Part shown: piece after piece, positions 49,412-58,974 of the stretch
How positions within the stretch are numbered: position 1 is the stretch's first letter
Layout: every line of letters begins with the position of its first letter
Source of the DNA: Acidobacteriota bacterium
GTDB taxonomy: Bacteria > Acidobacteriota > Terriglobia > Bryobacterales > Bryobacteraceae
Assembly (NCBI GenBank): GCA_025354885.1
Contig: JANXLY010000066.1
Location: forward strand, 1-64,000
Length of the DNA: 64,000 nucleotides
Direction: 5' to 3'
Program-made: the position numbers and the translations under genes
Notes under the pieces: model-generated
Databases searched by the model: none
What the model saw: only the letters and a program-made list of their open reading frames with translations
What the model was told of the DNA's origin: nothing

Positions 49412-50623
49412 CTATGGCTTGGCTATTTCAACTCTAACGCCGGACTTGAGGTTTGCTTCAGGTCCTAATGCAACGATATCGCCTTCCTTGATTCCACTAA
49501 GGACGATTGAACTGGTCACGTTTCCGGAACCGAGTTCGACTTTCCGCCATTCGAGGATACTGTTCCCGACGACGAAGACTCCCTGAGAACCATCGCGGTT
49601 GCGAATCGCTTCTTTCGCGACGAGGAGAACCGAATCCTGCTTGCGAGTCTGGATCGTGGCATTCACATTGGTGCCAGGCAAAAGGTCGCTATCGCGATTT
49701 TCGATTCTGCACTCCACTTCGCCGACCTGACGAGTTCCAAGTGGCACGATCTGTGTGGGAATCCTGTCAATGACGCCAGCCCAACGTTTGCCCTCTAGGG
49801 CATCCCAGGAGATGGTCACAGGCATGTCCTTTCGGATACGTCCCAATTCAGGCTCGTCGACAAATACCAGTACCTTGAGCCATTCTACTTTTCCGACATT
49901 GGCAATCAGCATTCCAGGCATTAGATAAGCCCCGAGCTTGACGTCGAGTTGGTAGACGACACCATCTGCCGGAGAACGGACGGTGCCGAGTTCGATGCGG
50001 CGCTTTGCGAGTTCAGATGCCGATTGCGCCTCACGAAGCCGGGTTTGGGCGGAGATGATATCCGAAGCCGCAACGAGTGTAGGTCTGCGGGCTTCGAGTG
50101 CGGCGATCTGAAGGCCGATCAATTCCAGCTTGTCCCTCAGGCTCTTGACCTCCTCTTTTGTTCCCGCGTTGCGAGCGGCCAGGCGCTCAGCGGTCGCGAG
50201 GTCCTTTTCAAGCTGCGTTTTCTCGACACCACGCTGTCGGATGCCTTGCTCGATTTCAACCAGTTCCCGTTTTCTACCACCTGACTCAAGCAGTTCGATC
50301 GTTGATTTTGCTTCTTCGATTCGGGCGTTGGCGCTGGCAAGATCAGACTGGGCGTCTCGTGTGTCGAGCAATGCAAGGGTAGCTCCTTTGGCAACTCTCT
50401 GGCCTTTGATTACAGGAACGGCAATTACGAGGCCTTCCCGTTCGGAGCGAGCGCTCGCCCATTCACTCGGCTCAACTCTACCGTTGGTAGTGACCTGGTC
50501 TTCATAAGCGCCGCGAACAACTCTGTGGACGGAGATTCGAGGGATTTCACTCGTCCAGCGCCAGGCGACCAGCGCCAGAATAATCAGTACCAGGGCCAAT
50601 ATTGGGAAGCCAAATCGCTTCAT
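49412..50623 (-). CDS. HlyD/RND-type periplasmic adaptor subunit
   Basis: TM anchor, coiled-coil, LGTVRSPADGVVYQLDVKLGAYLMPGM, LPGTNVNATI. Confidence 0.9.
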   Translation of the reverse strand: MKRFGFPILALVLIILALVAWRWTSEIPRISVHRVVRGAYEDQVTTNGRVEPSEWASARSEREGLVIAVPVIKGQRVAKGATLALLDTRDAQSDLASANARIEEAKSTIELLESGGRKRELVEIEQGIRQRGVEKTQLEKDLATAERLAARNAGTKEEVKSLRDKLELIGLQIAALEARRPTLVAASDIISAQTRLREAQSASELAKRRIELGTVRSPADGVVYQLDVKLGAYLMPGMLIANVGKVEWLKVLVFVDEPELGRIRKDMPVTISWDALEGKRWAGVIDRIPTQIVPLGTRQVGEVECRIENRDSDLLPGTNVNATIQTRKQDSVLLVAKEAIRNRDGSQGVFVVGNSILEWRKVELGSGNVTSSIVLSGIKEGDIVALGPEANLKSGVRVEIAKP

Positions 50624-51126
50624 TCGTTTGCATCCTTTGCACAAAAATCGAAGAGCAACTGCCATTCGATGAGTTGAATTCTTTCAGCGAGGATCCGGTT
50701 TGACGGGCTGGAGCCTGTTCTGGACTCGCTCACAAAATCGACGAAGCGCGCATGGTCCCAGTTTCGGCCGGGATTCCAACCAGCATTGCGAGATGCCTCA
50801 AGTAGCGCCGGTCCGATGTCATGGGGACCAACGCGGCGAAGCCAATATTTGGCGTTGGCGTCATCCGGTTCCATCCGGTGGTAGATTCCATGCCAATAGC
50901 TACCTTCCCTCGAAGCGAGCTGTTGAGATGCATCATGGCTCTTTTGTCCAAAACCCGCAAAAAGCAAGAGTCCGGCACGCGCTTCAGCAGGAAGCCGACA
51001 TTTGCGAAACGCAGAGGTGTCAAACGGCATAACGCCAGAAAAGCGCCCATTGTCCAGCGCGATGAGCGGGAATTGACTTTCGCCATTTTCCAGCGAGGCC
51101 AGTAGGGATTGGAGCTCATTGGACAT
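50620..51126 (-). CDS. Hypothetical protein
   Basis: ORF with downstream start MSNELQSLLASLENG; ATG overlaps next gene. Confidence 0.6.
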   Translation of the reverse strand: MSNELQSLLASLENGESQFPLIALDNGRFSGVMPFDTSAFRKCRLPAEARAGLLLFAGFGQKSHDASQQLASREGSYWHGIYHRMEPDDANAKYWLRRVGPHDIGPALLEASRNAGWNPGRNWDHARFVDFVSESRTGSSPSNRILAERIQLIEWQLLFDFCAKDANE

Positions 51127-51346
51127 GGGGCTCGGGTCCGGCACTCTCTGCGACAAGCTTCTCCAGGTTTTCCCGAACTTCATCGTCAATCCATTGCTCG
51201 CCGCAATCCCGGCAGACTAAAGCGGGTACATCTTCAATCTGGAAGAGTTCCTCGTTGACGATCACTTCATAGGTAATAGGAGATTCCATGAGCGCGGTGC
51301 CGCAGCTCGTACAGTGTGTAGGACGCATCGGAATGACTAAACCCAT
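51116..51346 (-). CDS. YgiT-type zinc-finger protein (MqsA N-terminal-like)
   Basis: CTSCGTALMESPITYEVIVNEELFQIEDVPALVCRDCGEQW; paired CXXC. Confidence 0.75.
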   Translation of the reverse strand: MGLVIPMRPTHCTSCGTALMESPITYEVIVNEELFQIEDVPALVCRDCGEQWIDDEVRENLEKLVAESAGPEPHVQ

Positions 51347-51362
51347 GCTAACTTGAATCGAG

Positions 51363-51704
51363 ATGGCTAGCTTCAAGATCCACCGGCTCAAAGACTCTGC
51401 TTCTGCGCAGTTTCGATGGGCACCACATACCGCCGGTCCGGCTACAGTCAAGCAGCGAGACTATGAAGCTGGCGCTGAACGCGAGGCGTTGAACGCTTAT
51501 GCGCTCTTTAATGAGCTGCGAGGGACAACGGATGCGTTGCGCGTTGGAGACCTGCTTGAACTACCGGATGCCACGTTGCGGATCTTCAAATATGTCGGGC
51601 TTGAAGAAGCAGCCTGGTTTGTTGCTCCCCTGCGGGGTGAGCTGAATGGCAATCCAAATCCCGTCAGCGAAGCAGAGGCGGGCGCTGTTATCCTGAGCGC
51701 ATAA
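51363..51704 (+). CDS. Hypothetical protein
   Basis: 113-aa ORF head-to-head with the YgiT-type gene. Confidence 0.5.
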   Translation: MASFKIHRLKDSASAQFRWAPHTAGPATVKQRDYEAGAEREALNAYALFNELRGTTDALRVGDLLELPDATLRIFKYVGLEEAAWFVAPLRGELNGNPNPVSEAEAGAVILSA

Positions 51705-51752
51705 TGTCTTGCAGCCCAGCATGATTTTCTGATTTGCGCTAGAATCCCGAAT

Positions 51753-52355
51753 ATGGGCAGTTGTTCGGTTCCATGTGGACCGATAAATCAATATGCATTG
51801 GTGACCTACCTCCCGGACGAGCTAGGTTCCTTTCTGGATCAGATGCGACGAGTCTTGGTGCAGTCTTGCAATGCTCGGTCCCATCTTTCGCTGCTTCCTC
51901 CGCGGTCGCTAAAAGTTCCACCTTCAAAGGCAGAGCTGCAGATCCAGAGCACCGGTGATGTGACGCAACCTTTTATCGTCAAAATTGGCGGGGTCGCTAT
52001 GTTTCCAGAGACCTCTGTGATTTATCTGGAATTGTTGGCTGGCCAAGAGGAACTCGACTCCCTCCACAGGAAACTGTCGACGGATTCGTTGGAGTTTGAT
52101 GAGCCGTTTCCGTTTCATCCCCACATCACTCTTGCACAAAATTTCGATCTCGGCACTGTTGCTGAGCGCTTTGAAATCGCCAAAGCGAGCTGGAACTCTT
52201 ATGCAGGTCCACGAGAATTTCTGCTCGATCGGGTTGTTTTCGTGCAAAACACAGAGAACAATTGCTGGATGGATTTGCGCACCTTCCCACTGAAGGGACT
52301 GCCGCATGCGGCACCACGGCAAAGCTCAGAATCGCAACTCAGTCAAACATTTTGA
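51753..52355 (+). CDS. 2'-5' RNA ligase family (2H phosphoesterase) protein
   Basis: Two HxS/T motifs: SHLSLLPPR and HPHITLAQ. Confidence 0.8.
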   Translation: MGSCSVPCGPINQYALVTYLPDELGSFLDQMRRVLVQSCNARSHLSLLPPRSLKVPPSKAELQIQSTGDVTQPFIVKIGGVAMFPETSVIYLELLAGQEELDSLHRKLSTDSLEFDEPFPFHPHITLAQNFDLGTVAERFEIAKASWNSYAGPREFLLDRVVFVQNTENNCWMDLRTFPLKGLPHAAPRQSSESQLSQTF

Positions 52356-52875
52356 GTTGATTCGAAGGCGGCCTCAGCTTCTTTCTTAAGGAGCTTCCTA
52401 CTACTCCCAGTACCTCGAAGCCCTCGAGCGCTGCTCTGGGAACCAGAACTCGCTGGACACCAGGAGCGGCGTCCGGAGGGGAAATCGAAAGGGCAATTGG
52501 GTCCAGAGCAGCAATACTATTGGGCATGGTTGCCTCAAGACAGTCACCATCCCGAAACTTTATTCGCACCCACAAGCCTTGCTGGCGCGGCCTAGCCGTG
52601 TACTGACTCCGAGACCAAGCCAGGCCATCCAGCCATTCTCGAACAAAACAAAGCGATTTGATTTGCAGAAGAGGCAGATTCTGAATCACCCCTTCCCTGT
52701 TCAGCAGCTGGATTCCCTCTGGCTGGAATGGATTTGAGGAATCTACAAAGCCCGCGAGCGGCTCACGCTCGAAGCGGTAAACCATTGCTTTCTTGGTGGA
52801 TCCGGGCGTCAAGAGCTGTTTTCCTGCTTCTGGGCTGGTTTCTAAGCCAAAAATGCCCGAAATTGTTTCAAACAC
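52339..52875 (-). CDS. Hypothetical protein
   Basis: KAMVYRFEREPLAGFVDSSNPFQPEGIQLL...IKSLCFVREW; supplied ORF is too long upstream (overlaps xerC); GTG ~52875 or ATG 52785 likely. Confidence 0.55.
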   Translation of the reverse strand: MFETISGIFGLETSPEAGKQLLTPGSTKKAMVYRFEREPLAGFVDSSNPFQPEGIQLLNREGVIQNLPLLQIKSLCFVREWLDGLAWSRSQYTARPRQQGLWVRIKFRDGDCLEATMPNSIAALDPIALSISPPDAAPGVQRVLVPRAALEGFEVLGVVGSSLRKKLRPPSNQLKMFD

Positions 52876-52902
52876 AAATGCCAGTATTGTATCATTGGCA
52901 CA

Positions 52903-53814
52903 ATGTTCGGCCAGGCATCCTTTTCGGCTGCCGTAAGGTCGTATTTGACTTACTGCAGAGTCGAAAAAGGTCTTTCCGCGACGACGCTCGAGGCCTACGA
53001 GAGAGATTTTGGCAGTTACTCTCGTTGGCTGAAGCAGGCGCGTGAGGATTCTTTTGAGCAAATTTCCGTTCTGCAACGCTTCCAAAGCCACCTTTTGGAG
53101 CTGCACTTGAGCGCTCGCACCGTTGCGCGCAAATTGTCGGCTCTTCGTGGGCTTCTGCAGTATATGGTTGCTGAAGGTCTCGTAGCGCTAGATCCGTCAG
53201 AGTTTTTGAAAAGTCCGAATTTATCCAGAAAGCTGCCAAAGGTAATCTCTACGGAAAAGTTAGTTGAGCTTTCAAGCTCTTTCGACCGGGCGAGCCCGAA
53301 AGGGATTCGCGACTGGGCAATGTTCGAATTGTGCTACAGCTCTGGTCTTCGTGCGAGCGAACTGGTGGGCGTGAAAAAGTCTGACTATAACGAAATGGCA
53401 ATGCGGATCAGAGTCACCGGGAAAGGCAATCGGCAGAGACTCTTGCCAGTCGGCAAGAGTGCTGCTGAAGCGATTGAACTGTACCTGCTTTCTGCACGCC
53501 AGAAGCTGCTGAAGGCTGGGAATTCGCCTTATTTGTTCGTCAGTTCACGCGGTCCCAAGATGGATCGCAGATCCTACTGGCAAGTTCTTCGTCAATTACG
53601 GATTGCCACGGGAAGTGCAAAAGCCCTGCATCCCCATATGCTAAGGCACTCTTTCGCCACTCACATGCTGGAGCGCGGTGCAGACTTGCGCAGCGTGCAG
53701 GCCATGTTAGGGCATGCCGATATTTCTACTACCCAGATTTACACCCACGTCGAGCGGGATCGCCTACGTGGGATCGTTGACAAATTTCACCCAAGGGAAG
53801 CCAACAAAAAATGA
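52903..53814 (+). CDS. XerC/XerD-type tyrosine recombinase
   Basis: SGLRASEL, HMLRHSFATHMLERGADLRSVQAMLGHADISTTQIYTH (R-K-HxxR-H-Y). Confidence 0.93.
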   Translation: MFGQASFSAAVRSYLTYCRVEKGLSATTLEAYERDFGSYSRWLKQAREDSFEQISVLQRFQSHLLELHLSARTVARKLSALRGLLQYMVAEGLVALDPSEFLKSPNLSRKLPKVISTEKLVELSSSFDRASPKGIRDWAMFELCYSSGLRASELVGVKKSDYNEMAMRIRVTGKGNRQRLLPVGKSAAEAIELYLLSARQKLLKAGNSPYLFVSSRGPKMDRRSYWQVLRQLRIATGSAKALHPHMLRHSFATHMLERGADLRSVQAMLGHADISTTQIYTHVERDRLRGIVDKFHPREANKK

Positions 53815-55097
53815 GCGATTACATGTTCATGCTTGAGAGCCATCTCAGCCAGTCTCAGAATTTCGTGATCTCCGAGATACAACGGATGATGGATAAGCTT
53901 CAAATCAACGTCTTTCTGACAGGAGGTGCCTTGCGGGATATGCTTGCCGGCTTGCCTGTTCGTGATTTGAACTTCACGATTGAAGGCTCTCCGTTTAAGC
54001 TCGTTAAGGCTCTCGAAAAGGACGCTGGCATCAGCATCTTGAAATCCGACGAAGTAAGAAAAAGCTACGAAATAGTCTTCCCCAATGGGGTCTTGGCAGA
54101 GATTTCGATGGCCCGAACTGAGAAATATTCGAAGCCGGGTACCAAGCCGAGGGTGGCACCGGCGACGATTCACGAGGACCTCTGCGGGCGTGATTTTACG
54201 ATCAACTGCCTGGCGATTTCGATGGCCACTGGTTCTCGAGGTTTGTTGTTGGATCCCACAAATGGCTTGTCCGACTTCTCGTTTCGCGAGTTGAGAACTG
54301 CTTCGACGCACACACTGCTGGACGATCCATCACGGGTGCTAAAGCTGGTAACGCTTCAGGCACGGCTCGGCTTTCAATTCGATGAACGCACGAAAAACCA
54401 ATATCGGAAGGCACGAGAGGAAAAGCTGGAAAAGTTGATCAGCTCGGAATCTTTGCACCGGGAGATCGTGAAAATTGGAGAGGAATACAATCCGCTGCCT
54501 ATCCTGGAAACTTTGGAAAAAGAAGGGCTGCTTGAACTTTACTTCCCGGGGTTTTCAGGGACGAAATTGAACGCTGTGGGCTTTGGAAAGTTGCTAAAGT
54601 TCCGTGGGATGGTGCCTTTTGGGACACAGCTCAAAGAGGACCGCTTCTCATTGTTCTTACACACGATCACTGAGAAGTGGACGCCGAAGGAAAAGCTGGC
54701 CTTTATCAAGAATTGCAAATTGTCCAAACGTGAAGTGGATGGATGGAAAGGGCTCGAGGCGAAGTCAAAGAGTCTGCAGAACACGTTGAAATCTGCGAAG
54801 TTACAAAAGCCCTCGTTGATTTATTTCACCCTCGTCGATGCCCCAGCTGAACTCATTTTCGTGCTGCTCTCCAAATCGCCATTACGAATTGTGCAAGACC
54901 GGATCAAGAACTACCTTCAAAAATATCTACCTGCCGCAATGGAAGTTGCGGAGGAGGAATTCTTACGCGAAGGTGGAAATCTGGCCACGCCCAAAGGGCT
55001 GCTAATCAGGAAAAAGCTTATCGCGGCCAAGTTGGACGCCAGGCCACGAAAGGCTCCTACGGCTGACCCGGCTTACAATCATCAAGCCGCAGTTTGA
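53811..55097 (+). CDS. CCA tRNA nucleotidyltransferase/poly(A) polymerase family protein
   Basis: FLTGGALRDMLAGLPVRDLNFTIEG, GRDFTINCLAIS, LLLDPTNGLSDF, DDPSRVLKL; ATGA overlap with xerC. Confidence 0.88.
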   Translation: MSDYMFMLESHLSQSQNFVISEIQRMMDKLQINVFLTGGALRDMLAGLPVRDLNFTIEGSPFKLVKALEKDAGISILKSDEVRKSYEIVFPNGVLAEISMARTEKYSKPGTKPRVAPATIHEDLCGRDFTINCLAISMATGSRGLLLDPTNGLSDFSFRELRTASTHTLLDDPSRVLKLVTLQARLGFQFDERTKNQYRKAREEKLEKLISSESLHREIVKIGEEYNPLPILETLEKEGLLELYFPGFSGTKLNAVGFGKLLKFRGMVPFGTQLKEDRFSLFLHTITEKWTPKEKLAFIKNCKLSKREVDGWKGLEAKSKSLQNTLKSAKLQKPSLIYFTLVDAPAELIFVLLSKSPLRIVQDRIKNYLQKYLPAAMEVAEEEFLREGGNLATPKGLLIRKKLIAAKLDARPRKAPTADPAYNHQAAV

Positions 55098-55872
55098 AGC
55101 TGCTCAGTTCCCGCCAAGTATTTCCAGATCGAACCTCGATGCGCAGAATACCCTTTTTGTCGTCAATTCGGATTCTGCCTGAACTCTGTGCCGGGCGTTG
55201 TCCCGGCAATGCCGACTTTGGAATCTGACTTGAGATCTCCCTCAATTCCCAACTGCTCCCACCGGTTTGGGATTCATAGAGCTCGTACTTGCCTGCTTCA
55301 CCGCTGCCCTTGTTGTCCACAAGCAACCACCCTCTTTTCGCAGTCTGAAAGGCGAAGTCCTCAATGATTCCGACCCGACTCTCCGCATATAGATCTACTT
55401 TGCGCCAACTGCGCCCACTGTCCGATGTGAGCAATATGAAAGGATCCCGGGGCAACGCGAGTGAAGTATGCCCGACCAGCCATCCCGTTGAAAAATCCAG
55501 AAACTGCATGGACTCAAGCCCGCTTGCCTTCAGGCGAGGATGTGCCTCACGCCAGTTAGCGCCTCCATCTTCACTCACCAGAAGAATGGACTGAAGTGTG
55601 GTTGTCGAGGTATGAATATTGCCAGCGAGAACGATGACCGATCCCAGGGATTCCAAGCTGGACAACTCAAGATAAGTGCTGCAGGGCTCGCTTTCGCTGC
55701 AGGTGAGGCCAAGCGAAGCAAGATCCAGTTCGCCGCAAAGATTGGGCAGCAGAATCGGACCACCCGCACTTGAGTAAATCGTTGGGCCCTCGGCTGGGGC
55801 AGGCACCGGAGCTTGAGGTGCCGGTACTTGTGCGAGCAACCAGAAATAGACGAAGAATGTCACTACCCTCAT
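55057..55872 (-). CDS. Hypothetical exported protein with YCF48/BNR-like repeats
   Basis: SEDGGANWREAHPRL, TSDSGRSWRKVDLY, SQTGGSSWELREI repeats; signal peptide. Confidence 0.7.
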   Translation of the reverse strand: MRVVTFFVYFWLLAQVPAPQAPVPAPAEGPTIYSSAGGPILLPNLCGELDLASLGLTCSESEPCSTYLELSSLESLGSVIVLAGNIHTSTTTLQSILLVSEDGGANWREAHPRLKASGLESMQFLDFSTGWLVGHTSLALPRDPFILLTSDSGRSWRKVDLYAESRVGIIEDFAFQTAKRGWLLVDNKGSGEAGKYELYESQTGGSSWELREISSQIPKSALPGQRPAQSSGRIRIDDKKGILRIEVRSGNTWRELSSFKLRLDDCKPGQP

Positions 55873-55892
55873 ACTAGACTGGAGTCAGTCTC

Positions 55893-56270
55893 ATGTTCTC
55901 GTGGTTCTCGAACAAAGTCGATCCCCTCAAGCCGCTTCCGCTTTCCAAGCGGGAGAAATCATATTCGTCAGCCAGTGGATTTGTCTATCAGTACCAGTTC
56001 AAAGGACTCGCTGGGAACAAACACGTATTTAATGTGACTGCTGATCGAAAATCGCATTTCGAAGTAGTAATCGATCTCCAGCCTGAGTCTTTGCTTCCTT
56101 GTTCGGATCGAATGGGTTCCTCGTTGCGTTGGAATGAAGAGTACGCGCTGGCAAAGCTCTGTCTATTCGCAGCTTTTGATTCTGCTGAGGCGCCCGCCCT
56201 TTTGAGACAGACGGTGGTGCCCAGCGCTGATTCTCTGCTAGAACATATGACAGCTCTCAATATGGCCTAA
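55893..56270 (+). CDS. Hypothetical protein
   Basis: 125-aa ORF directly upstream of 56274 ORF. Confidence 0.55.
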   Translation: MFSWFSNKVDPLKPLPLSKREKSYSSASGFVYQYQFKGLAGNKHVFNVTADRKSHFEVVIDLQPESLLPCSDRMGSSLRWNEEYALAKLCLFAAFDSAEAPALLRQTVVPSADSLLEHMTALNMA

Positions 56271-56273
56271 TCG

Positions 56274-57086
56274 ATGCCGATTCAATCCTCCAAAAACGAA
56301 TTTGAGTCCGGCTATCCTCCGCCTCTCGACCAACTTGCGGGTAGGGAGTTTTCGTTCTATCCGTCCGTTGGCAGTATTGAAACCAACCTCTGGAAGTTGG
56401 TTGAGGCGAATTGGTCTGAATTCCTGGTCGAAAATGTGAGTGACCAAATTCAAGTTTGGGTTCCTCGTCGTTATCTTGGAGAAGTTTCTGCCTCTGACCG
56501 ACCGGTAATGATTATAGGGCTGAATCGCTCACTGGATTACAAGGCGGGACAGGTCTGGCCAGTGCAAAAGAGAATTATCGAAATGCCGCGCGTTCCGTCT
56601 GGGGAGGCGCTTCCCGTCGCCGAGGGGGCCAGAACAGGTAGTCTAGTCCATGCACCAGGATCGGGTTTTCGGTTGGATGACTCGGAAAGAAAAGTTGGAA
56701 GGCTCATTCTGGTCGTTCTTGTGGCCGGTCTGGTTCTTGTTGCTGCTGTCATCGCCTTGTTTCGAGGGTTTCGTTCGGGAGATCTGGTTGCGTACAAAGC
56801 AGTGGTTCAGGAAAGTCTTGGATTGGGCCCGGAGGATGACTATTTTGCTGTGGTGCGGAAATTGGGACAGCCGGAAGGGGATCGCTGGAAGGCCGAAGGG
56901 GAAAGCTTTCAATACCGGATCCTCGAGTATCCCAAGCAGAATCTGAACATCATTCTTGCTGGGAGGGAGCGGAAGCAGGCGCTCTATGTTGGCTCTCTCG
57001 ACCGGGACTGGAAGGTTGTAGATAGCGTAAATCAAAAAGGTGGCTCGAATACGTATCGTGTACTGGCAAGATTGCCACGTTTTTAG
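56274..57086 (+). CDS. Hypothetical membrane protein
   Basis: 270 aa, one TM (LILVVLVAGLVLVAAVIALF). Confidence 0.6.
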   Translation: MPIQSSKNEFESGYPPPLDQLAGREFSFYPSVGSIETNLWKLVEANWSEFLVENVSDQIQVWVPRRYLGEVSASDRPVMIIGLNRSLDYKAGQVWPVQKRIIEMPRVPSGEALPVAEGARTGSLVHAPGSGFRLDDSERKVGRLILVVLVAGLVLVAAVIALFRGFRSGDLVAYKAVVQESLGLGPEDDYFAVVRKLGQPEGDRWKAEGESFQYRILEYPKQNLNIILAGRERKQALYVGSLDRDWKVVDSVNQKGGSNTYRVLARLPRF

Positions 57087-58876
57087 ACTTCTGCCTCGAG
57101 AACCTTGCCGGAGGGATCCAGCCTGAGCTGGGCATAGCCAATCTCGGAGAAAATTTCAACTTTGATCGGATCAGGATTCTTCTGATTTGCTGCAATGTTG
57201 ACGAAGTGGCAAGTCATTTCAAAACGAGACTGAAGGCCTAAGCTGAAATGCCTGAAGGTGGACTCTGGTTCTTTTCCCCAATCGAACTCAATCATTGAGC
57301 CGCCCAGACCGAAACAGAATGACTTCCAGCTGTCAAATGCCTTGTCTTCGAGGAGAGTTGCAGTAAGAAGATGTGGGATCACCCCGTAGCGCTTGCATCG
57401 TTCTGCCCAACGAGCAGGCACTTTGAAGCTGGCATTCCAGGCTGGAGACGCTACTAACACCAGGTGTTTTTGCGTAGCATTCGCGGGGAAGATCGGAATC
57501 AACTCATCTACCGAGGCTTCGAACTTGTTTCGGGCGGGTTGATTGAAGCGCAATTGGTCGAAGCGCAAGGTATCGCTAGAAGTCATGAAGTCAATCGATG
57601 TGGCGTAACGCAGATCGCTATTGCTGGATGTTTGGTACCGTTCCACAGCCCAGAGATCCTCACTTCGCTTCGCATCGATAGCAGCTTCCATCACCTCGTC
57701 CAGCCGCTCAGGAAACGGGGCAGTTCGAAACTCAGCCACTGGCAAAAGGAACAGGATGTGAAACGGTTGAGTGCTCCCCTTGATTTCCACGCGGAACTGA
57801 TCCACTCGTCTATCACCATCGTGAACCAGGAATTGATTTGGCTGAATCTGGCAAGGGGAAACTGCGCGCCCCCGTGAATTCATTGTGAGAAAGGAAAACT
57901 CTGTCCTGTCAAGCCCACCATTGTCAAATCGCGTCAGCTCCATATTCAATCGAGGGAGGGAAAGGATGTGATCCTTGTTCTGCTTGATCAATCGTGCCGC
58001 TCTGATAATCGACTTTCTGTGGGGATCTGCCGTGTCGCGCAACCGCTGTTGGAGGTAGTCGAGAAACCTGGGGGCTTTCGAATGTCCCATCGCCCAAATT
58101 CCGGTGGAACTGCGCAGAGCGTCTGTGTCGTCTGCCATTGTCAAAATTCCTCGTATTGCGGACAATTGCCCTGCGTTGTGGAGCCCGATCAAGGAATTGG
58201 CTGCGATTCGTTGATGAGGGTCACGACTGCCAACTTCAAAGACTTCAATCGCCTTCTTGTCGCTTCTCCCCCACATCGCCTCAATGGCGTTGGCTCTTAC
58301 TCGCACATCGCTATCTTCAATAGCGCCAGCCGCAGCTACGCCACTTGGCAGTTGCGCAAACAGTAGAACGGCCTTAGACCGAATTCGTGCATCCGTGTGC
58401 CTACAAAGCTGTGTCAAGGTTGGCGCGAGGCGGATAAGCTCTGAGCAACGGGCCAGAATTTCAAGTCGACGGATCACTCGTTCTGCCTTACCTGCAATAT
58501 TTCCTTTTTCGATTTCATTCTGGAGTCCAACGATCCAATGAGGCTGGAGCTTCGGGTCCAATTTTGCCGCTAACATTGCAATGCTCACTGCCGTGTCTAG
58601 AGCGAATGTATCGTCCGCAAACAGCAGTTGATCCAATGCCTCTTCATCCTCGCGAATCATGTGGAGGATCAGCCTCGAAAGCCTAAGATCCTTGCCGGAC
58701 CTGAGAAGTTCTGAGGCGGTTTCAACAAAAAAACGGAAATCGGCTGTCTTCAACTCTCGCAAGAGCTTGAGGGCAAGCGTCGGATTAGCTTTAAACTGAT
58801 TTTCGATCTCTTCGATGACTCGAGCAGACTCTTGCACAAGGCCCATATCGACAAGGAAAAGAACTTCTTGAATCAC
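57083..58876 (-). CDS. HEAT-repeat protein with vWA-like C-terminal region
   Basis: Alpha-helical repeats (RIRSKAVLLFAQLPSGVAAAGAIEDSDVRVRANAIEAMWG) then beta/alpha HILFLLPVAEF... without DxSxS. Confidence 0.6.
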   Translation of the reverse strand: MIQEVLFLVDMGLVQESARVIEEIENQFKANPTLALKLLRELKTADFRFFVETASELLRSGKDLRLSRLILHMIREDEEALDQLLFADDTFALDTAVSIAMLAAKLDPKLQPHWIVGLQNEIEKGNIAGKAERVIRRLEILARCSELIRLAPTLTQLCRHTDARIRSKAVLLFAQLPSGVAAAGAIEDSDVRVRANAIEAMWGRSDKKAIEVFEVGSRDPHQRIAANSLIGLHNAGQLSAIRGILTMADDTDALRSSTGIWAMGHSKAPRFLDYLQQRLRDTADPHRKSIIRAARLIKQNKDHILSLPRLNMELTRFDNGGLDRTEFSFLTMNSRGRAVSPCQIQPNQFLVHDGDRRVDQFRVEIKGSTQPFHILFLLPVAEFRTAPFPERLDEVMEAAIDAKRSEDLWAVERYQTSSNSDLRYATSIDFMTSSDTLRFDQLRFNQPARNKFEASVDELIPIFPANATQKHLVLVASPAWNASFKVPARWAERCKRYGVIPHLLTATLLEDKAFDSWKSFCFGLGGSMIEFDWGKEPESTFRHFSLGLQSRFEMTCHFVNIAANQKNPDPIKVEIFSEIGYAQLRLDPSGKVLEAEV

Positions 58877-58974
58877 AGGGCAGAAATCGGAGTCTGCCCT
58901 GAGGCTTTGAACGCCCGTGTTTATTGGCCCAGCCTTGAATTCAAGCGGATCTGTTGTGTTAGCCTTTTGGGAAT

